Positions 1 through 6,399 of a stretch of 8,603 nt of DNA are shown in pieces. The DNA lies in NCBI GenBank assembly GCA_017556895.1, contig JAFYLX010000116.1, positions 1 through 8,603 on the forward strand. Direction: 5' to 3'. This DNA is from Bacillota bacterium (GTDB taxonomy: Bacteria > Bacillota_A > Clostridia > Peptostreptococcales > Anaerovoracaceae). Under the pieces are notes generated by a model that searched no databases, had not been told where the DNA came from, and saw nothing but the letters and a program-made list of their open reading frames with translations. The translations under genes were made by a program, and so were the position numbers. How positions within the stretch are numbered: the first letter of the stretch is position 1; the number at the start of each line of letters is the position of its first letter.

Positions 1-498
1 CGCTGCAATTTGGAAAACGCTATCGGCTGATGTATATACGATAGGTTTGCCTGTCTTTTCGTGTTCAGGCCCCAATTCTTCGATAATAGTAGTACCAGAA
101 GCCGGATAGTTCCCGATACACTCTACGCCAATTGCCTTCTCGAAAGCATCCATAAATTCCTTAGGAAAACCATTTGGATATGTCTTAAAAGGAACGTCAG
201 TCTTGATGCCTGCAATCTCCCAATGGCCCGTAGTAGTGTCCTTCCCTGTGGAAAGTTCTGCCATCTTGCCATAGCAACCGATAGGGTTCTCTACTGCAAG
301 TTTTCCACCTGCAACCCCTTCTATATTACACATCCCAAGAGCTCTTAAATTCGGAATTTCTAATTCTTTTCCTTCACACTTTTTATATTCTTCCAAAATA
401 TGTCCGAAGGTATCGGCCCCTGCATCACCGTATACATGTGCATCGGGAAGTGCACCAACACCTAAGCTATCTGTAATAATTAATACTGCTTTACTCAT
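1..498 (-). CDS. deoB: Phosphopentomutase, N-terminal part (cut by left edge)
   Basis: This is the first 166 codons of phosphopentomutase, a cytoplasmic enzyme that interconverts ribose/deoxyribose 1-phosphate and 5-phosphate in nucleoside salvage. The family is usually about 390 residues, so well over half lies beyond the window. The start shows the alkaline-phosphatase-superfamily metal site (ITDSLGVG, D10). The segment [12 protein letters not shown] (83-94) matches the active-site region of family members; by alignment from memory with the Bacillus cereus enzyme, T88 would be the phosphorylated threonine. NYPASGT (130-136) and [12 protein letters not shown] (155-166) are also typical. The ATG is set by a full AAGGAGG six bases upstream. 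That site lies inside the end of the metallophosphoesterase gene, and the two genes overlap by 8 bases (ATGAGTAA), so translation is probably coupled. No own promoter is seen; transcription probably comes from upstream of rmuC. Identity is very secure. Confidence 0.97.
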   Translation of the reverse strand, partial: MSKAVLIITDSLGVGALPDAHVYGDAGADTFGHILEEYKKCEGKELEIPNLRALGMCNIEGVAGGKLAVENPIGCYGKMAELSTGKDTTTGHWEIAGIKTDVPFKTYPNGFPKEFMDAFEKAIGVECIGNYPASGTTIIEELGPEHEKTGKPIVYTSADSVFQIAA

Positions 499-1210
499 AT
501 TCTACCTCCTTAGGACAAGCTTCTAAGTAATCTAATGAAACCAATTCGTATCTTACGCCGTTAAACAGTCCCTTAAGTCCATGTTTGAAGGCTTCCTTTC
601 CGTGTAAATGTCCATAAACACAAGTCTTAACGCCATATTCTGACATAATATCTGTGAATACAGATGATTGCATATTTCCGTTAGTAGGCGGAAAATGTAA
701 TACACCGATAATTAAGTCTGGTTCAGCAGCCTTACCCTCATCTAACGACATTCTAAGTCTCATGGCTTCACGCTCGTAGATTTTTCTATCTTCAGCACTA
801 AAACCATCATCTCCAGGACAAATCCAACCACGGCTGCCACATATAGCGATTTTCTTATCATCGACTTCTATTATATGTGCCTTGTTTTGAACGAATACTG
901 TGTTCTCATCGCCATAAACCTTGTTAAGCTTGCCTGCGGACTGCCACCACAAGTCATGGTTTCCCTTGAAGAAAACCTTCTTTCCGGGAAGAGATTTAAT
1001 CCATTCAAAGTCAGCCTTTGTTTCTTCTAGCCTTAAGCCCCAAGAAATATCACCGCATATTATAACCAAATCTTCTTCAGATACATTTTCTCTCCAGCGC
1101 TCGCCAAGTCTTTCGGCATGGCCAACCCACTGTCCTCCGAAAATATCCATTGGTTTTTCTATATTTTCTCCAAAAGATAGGTGCAAATCACCTATAGCAA
1201 ATATCTTCAT
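491..1210 (-). CDS. Calcineurin-like metallophosphoesterase
   Basis: This 239-residue soluble protein belongs to the calcineurin-like metallophosphoesterase superfamily. It carries the full set of dinuclear-metal motifs in order: GDLH (D8, H10), GDISWG (D54), GNHDLWW (N84, H85), GVLHFPP (H172) and YGHLHG (H201, H203). No signal peptide or membrane segment is visible, so it should be cytoplasmic. It resembles the compact predicted phosphohydrolases of the COG1768 type, but the natural substrate cannot be read from sequence; a nucleotide, a phospho-metabolite or nucleic acid are all possible. The ATG is preceded by GAGGAAAAGA, a fair ribosome binding site. The gene lies 36 bases after the rmuC stop with no terminator between, and overlaps deoB by 8 bases, so it is the middle gene of an rmuC-to-deoB operon. 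Its last codons (Pro-Lys-Glu-Val) encode the deoB ribosome binding site. All expected metal-binding residues are present, so it is probably active. Confidence 0.9.
   Translation of the reverse strand: MKIFAIGDLHLSFGENIEKPMDIFGGQWVGHAERLGERWRENVSEEDLVIICGDISWGLRLEETKADFEWIKSLPGKKVFFKGNHDLWWQSAGKLNKVYGDENTVFVQNKAHIIEVDDKKIAICGSRGWICPGDDGFSAEDRKIYEREAMRLRMSLDEGKAAEPDLIIGVLHFPPTNGNMQSSVFTDIMSEYGVKTCVYGHLHGKEAFKHGLKGLFNGVRYELVSLDYLEACPKEVEYE
500..512 (-). promoter_or_regulatory. deoB ribosome binding site embedded in upstream gene
   Basis: On the minus strand the sequence TAAGGAGGTA lies just before the deoB ATG at 498. It is a near-perfect anti-16S match with about six bases of spacing. It sits wholly within the last codons of the metallophosphoesterase gene, so ribosomes finishing that gene pass over it. 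This points to coupled translation. Confidence 0.85.
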
Positions 1211-1246
1211 TCTTTTCCTCGTTTGTTACTCAATATAATTTCGTTA

Positions 1247-2551
1247 CTACTCTACGCTATAAGAGCCAAAGTCAGGCTCAAATTCTCCAAGTTCTAGAAG
1301 CTGAGTCGCATTCTGTTCCGGAAGACTAGTAACGTTCTTAAGCTTACGCATAATGCTTCTGGTTCTAACACCTATTAACTTATCAAGTTCAGCATTAGCC
1401 TGATTAATCTTGTTTTGAGTCGCCTGCAGTATTGTTCCAAACTTATCGAACTCTGTCTTAACGGCGCCTAGTATATCCCATACCTCACTTGAATGCTTTT
1501 GAATCGCAAGAGTCTTGAATCCCATCTGCAAGCTGTTTAATAAAGCCGCCATAGTCGTAGGCCCTGCGATGTTGACTTTGTATTCTCGCTGAAGTACTTC
1601 AAGCAAACCTCTTCTAACTACTTCTGCATACAATCCTTCGAATGGAAGGAACATAATGCCGAAGTCTGTAGTATAAGGTGGATCAATATATTTATCTCTG
1701 ATGTCCCTAGCCTCGGACTTGATTACTCTCTCAAGCTGCTTAGCTGCTTCTTCTACAAGTACCGCATCTCCAGTTTCGTATGCATCCATTAACTTTGAAT
1801 ATGCATCCGCAGGAAACTTAGCATCGATTGGAAGCCAAACCACTCCGTCGTCATCTCCAGGAAGCTTAACCGCAAACTCAACTCGTTCTGAGCCTGTGCT
1901 CTTTGTTCTAACGTTTTCTTCGTACTGTTCCGGCGAAAGAATCTGTTCTAAAATTGCACCAAGCTGAACTTCCCCTAGAATTCCTCTTGTCTTAACATTA
2001 GAAAGAACTTTCTTTAGGTCACCTACTCCAGCAGCCAGATTCTGCATTTCGCCAAGCCCTTTATATACGTCTTCAAGCCGTTCGCTAACAAGCTTAAAGG
2101 ACTGGGAAATTCTATCTTCAAGAGTCTTCTGTAGCTTCTCATCCACAGTCTGTCTCATCTTTTCTAGCTGATTGTTGTTTTCTTCCGTAAGATCCTTAAT
2201 CTTAGATTCCATAGTCTTACGAATATTTTCTAACTTTTGCTCATTTTCTACTGCCATATTGGAAAACCTATTATTTAAATCAAATAGTCTCTTGTCCATA
2301 TTGTAAGCAGTGTCTCTCTGGTTTTGAGAAATAGTGTCCCCAAAAGTCTTAAGAGAAGTCTGTATCGCCTGAATAGTAGCGATGTCGTTTTGCTTCATAT
2401 CCTCAACCTGTCTGGAAAGATTTTGGTAAGCATTCACCAAACTGTTTACTTCTCTGTTTAATCCCTTATTGTTCATAATCAGGATTATCACACATACAAT
2501 TGATACTGCAACTAAAGCAGTAAGTATGTAAATTACTGTCATTTCACTCAT
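1247..2551 (-). CDS. rmuC: RmuC-family DNA recombination protein
   Basis: This 434-residue protein matches RmuC, a membrane-anchored coiled-coil protein with a nuclease-like fold. E. coli rmuC mutants show increased inversion at short inverted repeats, and the family is thought to act on aberrant DNA structures. Visible parts are an N-terminal membrane helix (about 5-26), a long Gln/Glu/Lys-rich coiled coil (about 30-180), then the conserved core. The core includes KTRGILGEVQLGAILEQIL (187-205), LPIDAKFP (240-247, the likely nuclease-like acidic/lysine site) and PPYTTDFGIMFLPFEGLYAE (291-310). I chose the ATG at 2551. The frame stays open to a TTG at 2590, but that codon lies upstream of and across the TATAAT promoter element, while the ATG at 2551 has an AGAGGGG site close by. 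It is the first gene of the operon with the metallophosphoesterase and deoB. Its promoter overlaps that of the divergent tRNA-Ser. Confidence 0.93.
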   Translation of the reverse strand: MSEMTVIYILTALVAVSIVCVIILIMNNKGLNREVNSLVNAYQNLSRQVEDMKQNDIATIQAIQTSLKTFGDTISQNQRDTAYNMDKRLFDLNNRFSNMAVENEQKLENIRKTMESKIKDLTEENNNQLEKMRQTVDEKLQKTLEDRISQSFKLVSERLEDVYKGLGEMQNLAAGVGDLKKVLSNVKTRGILGEVQLGAILEQILSPEQYEENVRTKSTGSERVEFAVKLPGDDDGVVWLPIDAKFPADAYSKLMDAYETGDAVLVEEAAKQLERVIKSEARDIRDKYIDPPYTTDFGIMFLPFEGLYAEVVRRGLLEVLQREYKVNIAGPTTMAALLNSLQMGFKTLAIQKHSSEVWDILGAVKTEFDKFGTILQATQNKINQANAELDKLIGVRTRSIMRKLKNVTSLPEQNATQLLELGEFEPDFGSYSVE

Positions 2552-2578
2552 TTTTGCCCCCCTCTCATAATCCAATAT

Positions 2579-2607
2579 ATTATACCACAAACTTGCGATT
2601 CTTCATA
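2579..2607 (-). promoter_or_regulatory. rmuC operon promoter, extended -10 type
   Basis: The minus strand reads TGGTATAAT, with a perfect TATAAT at 2579-2584 preceded by the TGn of an extended -10 element. The hexamer 17 bases upstream (2602-2607, TATGAA) is a poor -35, as is common for extended -10 promoters. Transcription would start near 2572, giving a leader of about 20 bases before the rmuC ATG. The upstream half overlaps the tRNA-Ser promoter on the other strand. Confidence 0.7.
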
Positions 2608-2621
2608 GTCTGTGTTATATT
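2593..2621 (+). promoter_or_regulatory. tRNA-Ser promoter
   Basis: A -35 TTGCGA (2593-2598) and a -10 TATATT (2616-2621) are separated by exactly 17 bases, with an extended -10 TGT just before the -10. Transcription would begin near 2628, only about eight bases before the mature tRNA 5' end. The spacer overlaps the upstream half of the divergent rmuC promoter. Confidence 0.65.
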
Positions 2622-2635
2622 GTAGAGGTAATTTT

Positions 2636-2726
2636 GGAGATGTACTCAAGTGGCTTAAGAGACCGCACTCGAAATGCGGCAGGCCGAGCAATCGGTGCGT
2701 GGGTTCAAATCCCACCATCTCCGCCA
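2636..2726 (+). tRNA. tRNA-Ser (anticodon CGA)
   Basis: This folds as a complete class II tRNA of 91 bases including an encoded 3' CCA. The 7-bp acceptor stem is perfect (GGAGATG, 2636-2642, with CATCTCC, 2716-2722), followed by discriminator G2723 and CCA. The D stem is CTC/GAG. The anticodon stem is CCGCA/TGCGG with loop CTCGAAA, giving anticodon CGA (2670-2672), which reads UCG serine codons. A long variable arm has a CCGA/TCGG stem (2684-2695), as expected for serine tRNAs. The T stem is GTGGG/CCCAC around TTCAAAT. It appears to be a single-gene unit with its own promoter and terminator. Confidence 0.97.
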
Positions 2727-2731
2727 AAGGC

Positions 2732-2756
2732 AAAAATCCCTACTGGGGATTTTTTT
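2732..2756 (+). terminator. Rho-independent terminator after tRNA-Ser
   Basis: A perfect 9-bp inverted repeat (AAAAATCCC with GGGATTTTT) surrounds a 5-base loop and runs into a stretch of seven T bases. It begins five bases after the tRNA CCA, so it most simply ends the tRNA transcript. Confidence 0.85.
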
Positions 2757-2778
2757 AGTTTTTGATGCAATGTAGCTA

Positions 2779-2811
2779 TAGGATTTGGCACTGCTAAGGG
2801 CAATAATCCTA
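2779..2811. repeat. Short inverted repeat upstream of the STAS gene promoter
   Basis: TAGGATT (2779-2785) and AATCCTA (2805-2811) form a perfect 7-bp inverted repeat with a 19-base interior, ending two bases before the predicted -35. The interior does not pair well, so this looks more like a possible divided operator than an RNA hairpin. A chance repeat in A+T-rich DNA cannot be excluded. Nothing else is recognisable between the tRNA terminator and the promoter. Confidence 0.3.
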
Positions 2812-2813
2812 CC

Positions 2814-2842
2814 TAGACTTTTTAATTCCCTTTATATATAAT
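2814..2842 (+). promoter_or_regulatory. Promoter of the STAS/phosphatase operon
   Basis: TAGACT (2814-2819) and a perfect TATAAT (2837-2842) are spaced by 17 bases, a vegetative sigma-A-type arrangement. Transcription would start near 2849, about 40 bases before the STAS start codon, which has the ribosome binding site AGAAAGGA (2872-2879). No alternative-sigma promoter pattern is evident. Confidence 0.6.
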
Positions 2843-2887
2843 TATAGTATTGAATCAGAGCAATTTTATCCAGAAAGGAATTAAAAC

Positions 2888-3184
2888 ATGAATATTGAAA
2901 AAATAATAAACGCTAACGAACTTACGCTTATTCTTGATGGTCGTCTAGATACGGCCACTTCTCCTAAATTAGAAGAAGAATTAAAAGCAGTATTAGGTAA
3001 TTTAAAGAAATTAGTATTAGATTTTACAAACCTTGAATATATATCTTCTGCCGGACTTAGAGTCCTTCTTATGGCACAGAAAGCAATGTCTAAGCAAGGT
3101 GAAATGATTATCTTAAACGTTAACGAAACTGTCATGGAAGTTTTTGAAATCACAGGCTTTGCTGATATGTTAACAATCCAATAG
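2888..3184 (+). CDS. STAS-domain protein, RsbV/SpoIIAA-like anti-sigma factor antagonist
   Basis: This 98-residue protein is a single STAS domain, close to the usual length for RsbV/SpoIIAA proteins. Such proteins are phosphorylated on a serine by a GHKL-type kinase and dephosphorylated by a PP2C-type phosphatase; only the unphosphorylated form binds its partner. The start (LTLILDGRLDTATSPKLEE, 12-30), the central strand (KLVLDFTNLEYIS) and the switch loop ISSAGLRVLL (52-61) are typical. Aligned from memory with SpoIIAA, S54 sits at the phosphorylated position, and the aspartate usually before it is S53. The next gene begins 29 bases downstream and encodes both a phosphatase and an RsbW-like ATPase domain, its natural partners. 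A clear promoter and ribosome binding site precede it. Family assignment is secure. The final target is unknown, since no sigma factor is adjacent. Confidence 0.93.
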   Translation: MNIEKIINANELTLILDGRLDTATSPKLEEELKAVLGNLKKLVLDFTNLEYISSAGLRVLLMAQKAMSKQGEMIILNVNETVMEVFEITGFADMLTIQ

Positions 3185-3213
3185 TTATTAAAAATCAAAA
3201 GACAAGGATTCGA

Positions 3214-5469
3214 ATGAAAATGAAAAAGAAAAAGAAGATGAAAATATCAGAGTCTTTCCAACAGAGTCTTTTAGTCTTGGTGGTTGTGGCTTTTGCAGTT
3301 ACTACTACTTTTCTCTGGGTATTTCAAACAGATCTAGCCGAAAGAAACGCAATGAACATTCTCGACCTTAATATTTCAGATGTTAGAGAAGATATTACGG
3401 ATGCGTCTGATGAGAATCTTTTAAGCATTGCACACCAAATCGCAAATGATCTAAATGATACAGATGAGATTACCCCAGAGATTTTATCAGACCTGACTGC
3501 AAAATATGAGGTTACTGAAATCAATGTGTCAAACGCTGATGGAATACTATACGCAACTACATATCCTGACTTTATGAACTACGATATGAGAAGCGGCGAG
3601 CAGTCAAAGGAATTTATGGTACTTCTAGAAGGAGAAACTGAATTTGTTCAGCCTTATATGCCAGTATCATATGACTCCTCTATTTCTCGTAAATACGGCG
3701 GTGTTGTACTAGAAAGAGGTGGCTTTGTTCAGGTTGGATACGACTTCGATAGATTCCAAAAGGACATCAGTAAATTCATTTTAGGTGTAACTCGCAACCG
3801 TCATGTAGGAGAAAATGGTTGTATAATAATCGTAAACGACGATGATAAAATTGTCAGCGATCGTTTCGGCAATGAAGGACAAGACCTAGCCGTAACGGGC
3901 CTATCACGCGACCTTATTCCTGAAGGCGAAAAAGGAGACTTCGTGGCCAATGTATATGGCCAATCATGTTACTGCAAATACCTAAACAACGAAGGTTATC
4001 TAATTTTTGCCGTGTTACCAGAGTCAGAAGCAGCCTTATCTAGAGACGTTGTCGTTGGTATTACAACAATAATGCAGGTTATAATGTTTTCCGCATTATT
4101 CATCCTTATTTTTTACCTAGTACGCAAACTTGTAGTAGATAAAATAGAGATTATCACTGATTCACTAACTAAAATCAGTGACGGAGATTTAGATACAATT
4201 GTAGATGTTCACTCTCATCAGGAGTTTTCATCTCTCTCCAACGATATTAACGCAACTGTAGATACGCTCAAAAAATACATCGCCGATGCCGAAGCACGAA
4301 TTGATGCAGAGCTAGCTTTTGCTAAAGCTATACAGCTATCAGCGTTGCCTTCTGTTTTTCCGCCATATCCAAACCGTAAGGAATTCGATATTTGGGCAAG
4401 TATGCATACCGCAAAAGAGGTCGGTGGCGACTTCTATGATTTCTACTTTATAGACGACGATACTTTAGCATTCTTAGTGGCGGATGTATCAGGCAAAGGA
4501 ATTCCGGCAGCTATGTTCATGATGGAATACAAAACGTTAATAAAGAGTTTAGCGCAGTCAGGCATGAATGCATCCGAAGTATTTACTCTGGCAAACGAAA
4601 AACTATGCGAAGGCAATGACGCTAATATGTTTGTAACAGCTTGGATGGGTCTGTTAAATACCAAGACAGGCCTAGTAACATACGTAAATGCAGGACACAA
4701 TCCTCCAGTCATTAAACACGCTAATGGAAAAGTAGAACATGTTAAATCTCGTCCCGGCTTCATTCTAGCCGGTATGGAAGGAATTCAGTATAAGTCATTT
4801 GAATTGCAACTCCTACCTGGCGATACGCTATATCTTTATACCGATGGTGTAACAGAGGCCAATAATATGGAAAATAAGCTGTATGGAGACGCTAGGTTAT
4901 TAGAAATCATAGAAAAAAATGACGATGATAATCCAACGGCGCTATGTAATACTATAAAAGAAGATTTAGATTTCTTTGTTGGAGAAGCTGAGCAATTCGA
5001 TGATATTACAATGCTTTGCTTAAAATACAATGCAAATGCATTACCTAAAAACGAGGACAATATGAAAGAAATCAAAGTACCAGCCACTGTAGAAAGCATT
5101 GAAGTGGTCACAAATTTCATAGATGAACAGCTGGATTCAATCGATTGCCCGCTAAAAAGCAAGATGCAAATCTCAATCGCTATTGATGAAATAATGGGTA
5201 ATATTGCCCACTACGCCTACGGCGAAGAAACTGGAGATGTGACTGTTAAAGTGCTTGCTTTAGCAGAAAATCCATCAATACAGATTTCCTTTGTAGATGG
5301 TGGAATACCATATAATCCTCTAGATAGCGAAGACCCCGATATTTCTCTTTCTGCAGAAGAAAGAAAAATAGGCGGTTTAGGAATCTTCATTACTAAGAAT
5401 ATTATGGATGAAATGACATATGAAAGAGATGGAGATTTTAACGTTTTAACTATCAAAAAAAATCTATAA
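3214..5469 (+). CDS. Membrane receptor with Cache-like sensor, HAMP, PP2C/SpoIIE phosphatase and RsbW-like kinase domain
   Basis: This 751-residue protein should sense an extracytoplasmic signal and set the phosphorylation state of a STAS partner, most likely the one just upstream. In order it has a very lysine-rich start (1-10), membrane helix 1 (about 17-37), an extracytoplasmic Cache-like region (about 38-276), membrane helix 2 (about 279-304), HAMP (about 304-356), a helical linker ending in AKAIQLSALPSVFPP (370-384), and a PP2C/SpoIIE phosphatase (about 390-606). The phosphatase shows GGDFYDF (404-410), ADVSGKG (423-429), NAGHNPP (492-498), YTDGVTEAN (542-550) and FDDIT (595-599); D406, D424, D544 and D597 are candidate metal ligands. 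A GHKL ATPase domain follows (about 617-751) with E659/N663 in the N box, DGG (695-697) and GGLGIFI (720-726). The first ATG has AAGGA five bases upstream; an ATG two codons later is possible. Domain calls are firm. Whether the last domain phosphorylates the STAS protein is inference. Confidence 0.93.
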   Translation: MKMKKKKKMKISESFQQSLLVLVVVAFAVTTTFLWVFQTDLAERNAMNILDLNISDVREDITDASDENLLSIAHQIANDLNDTDEITPEILSDLTAKYEVTEINVSNADGILYATTYPDFMNYDMRSGEQSKEFMVLLEGETEFVQPYMPVSYDSSISRKYGGVVLERGGFVQVGYDFDRFQKDISKFILGVTRNRHVGENGCIIIVNDDDKIVSDRFGNEGQDLAVTGLSRDLIPEGEKGDFVANVYGQSCYCKYLNNEGYLIFAVLPESEAALSRDVVVGITTIMQVIMFSALFILIFYLVRKLVVDKIEIITDSLTKISDGDLDTIVDVHSHQEFSSLSNDINATVDTLKKYIADAEARIDAELAFAKAIQLSALPSVFPPYPNRKEFDIWASMHTAKEVGGDFYDFYFIDDDTLAFLVADVSGKGIPAAMFMMEYKTLIKSLAQSGMNASEVFTLANEKLCEGNDANMFVTAWMGLLNTKTGLVTYVNAGHNPPVIKHANGKVEHVKSRPGFILAGMEGIQYKSFELQLLPGDTLYLYTDGVTEANNMENKLYGDARLLEIIEKNDDDNPTALCNTIKEDLDFFVGEAEQFDDITMLCLKYNANALPKNEDNMKEIKVPATVESIEVVTNFIDEQLDSIDCPLKSKMQISIAIDEIMGNIAHYAYGEETGDVTVKVLALAENPSIQISFVDGGIPYNPLDSEDPDISLSAEERKIGGLGIFITKNIMDEMTYERDGDFNVLTIKKNL
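5053..5064 (+). promoter_or_regulatory. Possible internal ribosome binding site and start at the kinase domain
   Basis: Inside the phosphatase gene, GAGGA (5053-5057) precedes an in-frame ATG at 5062 (M617) by four bases. M617 falls at the boundary between the phosphatase and the RsbW-like domain. Starting there would give a separate 135-residue protein, near the size of free-standing RsbW/SpoIIAB kinases. The site could be chance, as spacing is short. Confidence 0.3.
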
Positions 5470-5507
5470 AAAATACCCCCTCGTTTCTAAAACGCAGGGG
5501 GTATTTT
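5470..5507. terminator. Bidirectional terminator between convergent genes
   Basis: An 11-bp perfect stem (AAAATACCCCC, 5470-5480, with GGGGGTATTTT, 5497-5507) is extended by an inner CGTTT/AAACG stem closing on a 3-base loop. The stem starts right after the receptor stop codon. The A run on its left side becomes a T run on the minus strand, so it can end both the receptor transcript and the convergent ccdA-nudC transcript, whose last stop codon lies 17 bases to the right. Confidence 0.9.
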
Positions 5508-5523
5508 AAGTTTACCCAAAATA

Positions 5524-6384
5524 TTATTTATTTTCACTAAAAACTCTAATCATCTCTCTAGTCAAGCTGATTCCATCGTCTTTAGCGTCTTCAGGAATAG
5601 AATCCTTATGGTGCCATGTAGCAGAATGAAGTTCATTTTCGTCAATCTTTGGAACATCATCACCATCAACATCGCAGTAATATCCTATTGATAAATTGCC
5701 CGCAACGCCCCAAGGCTGACTCTTATAGTACCTAATGTTCTTAACCTTTAGACCTACCTCTTCCATCACCTCACGAGCTACTGCCTCTTCTGCAGTTTCT
5801 CCAATTTCGATGAAGCCTGCAACAAGACCGTAACGGTTTGGATTTGCAGCATGAGTAACTAGCATAATCTCATCCCCATTTGTAATGCCAATGATTACAG
5901 CCGGATTAATTCTAGGGAAAATCATATTGCCACATTCTGTGCATCTCATCATTCTCTCTTTGCTGTCATGGTTAGTCTTGCCACCACACTTTCCGCAGAA
6001 TAGATTAGAACGATACCAGTTATATAGATGCCATGCCGTCTGCACACCAAAGCAGATGTTCTTTGACTTTCTCTGGCGAAGCATCATAGCAGGTTCATAC
6101 GCATACTTTTTGTCTAGTGCGTCACCGGACTTGCCCATCCATAGGAAATATCTCTTTTCCTGTAGCGTAAATACATACTGAACCGGCTCTTCAAACCACT
6201 TGTTCCAAGCGTCTGCATCCGCCCATTCTTTTACTTCTCCCCATGTCGGAAGGCTTAGGAATCTATCTTCATCTCGGTGCACAAGCACATCTCTGCCGCT
6301 AATACATACAACGATATCCTCATCACAAGGCTTGTAATCAACATAATGATTGTCTAAATATCCAAAATCTAAATCCTGTATCAA
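5524..6384 (-). CDS. nudC: NADH pyrophosphatase NudC-type Nudix hydrolase
   Basis: This 286-residue protein matches NudC, which hydrolyses NAD(H) to NMN(H) plus AMP and in several bacteria removes NAD caps from RNA 5' ends. After a divergent N-terminal domain it has a zinc ribbon with two CxxC pairs (C130/C133 and C148/C151), the FPRINPAVI segment (156-164), and a complete Nudix box (190-212: G190, E196, R204-E205, E208-E209, G211). The family motif SQPWPFPxS, linked with NADH preference, is only half kept: SQPW (222-225) is followed by GVAGN. The start is a TTG at 6384. AAGGA lies eight bases upstream and no ATG occurs before residue 83, which would remove the N-terminal domain. It lies 14 bases after the TlpA-like gene, whose stop overlaps its ribosome binding site, so it is the last gene of the ccdA operon. 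Nudix and zinc assignments are firm. NudC rather than another NudC-like pyrophosphatase is likely. Confidence 0.9.
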   Translation of the reverse strand: MIQDLDFGYLDNHYVDYKPCDEDIVVCISGRDVLVHRDEDRFLSLPTWGEVKEWADADAWNKWFEEPVQYVFTLQEKRYFLWMGKSGDALDKKYAYEPAMMLRQRKSKNICFGVQTAWHLYNWYRSNLFCGKCGGKTNHDSKERMMRCTECGNMIFPRINPAVIIGITNGDEIMLVTHAANPNRYGLVAGFIEIGETAEEAVAREVMEEVGLKVKNIRYYKSQPWGVAGNLSIGYYCDVDGDDVPKIDENELHSATWHHKDSIPEDAKDDGISLTREMIRVFSENK

Positions 6385-6391
6385 TCTATTC

Positions 6392-6399
6392 GTCCTTTC
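6392..6399 (-). promoter_or_regulatory. nudC ribosome binding site deciding a TTG start
   Basis: The minus strand reads AAAGGACG, with the core AAGGA eight bases before TTG at 6384. It overlaps the TAG stop of the upstream TlpA-like gene. This supports the rare start codon and coupled translation. Confidence 0.75.

Noticed and set aside
61..348. 95-codon plus-strand frame opposite deoB
   Set aside because: It is a shadow of the clearly conserved deoB coding frame, with no ribosome binding site or recognisable domain.
921..1967. Plus-strand frames opposite the metallophosphoesterase and rmuC
   Set aside because: They are low-complexity serine-rich translations antisense to conserved genes, with no start signals.
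2552..2590. Longer rmuC start at TTG 2590
   Set aside because: The added codons cover the TATAAT promoter element and would lie upstream of the transcript start. The ATG at 2551 has a ribosome binding site and gives the expected membrane-anchor start.
2548..2733. 61-codon minus-strand frame across the tRNA-Ser, containing a VGFEPTHRLLGLP-like peptide
   Set aside because: It is the antisense of the tRNA. Such GFEPT-type peptides are a well-known artefact of translating the reverse strand of serine tRNAs, and no ribosome binding site supports it.
4443..5456. Minus-strand frames of about 80-110 codons opposite the phosphatase and kinase domains
   Set aside because: The sense frame encodes intact PP2C and GHKL motifs throughout. 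The antisense frames show no motifs or ribosome binding sites.
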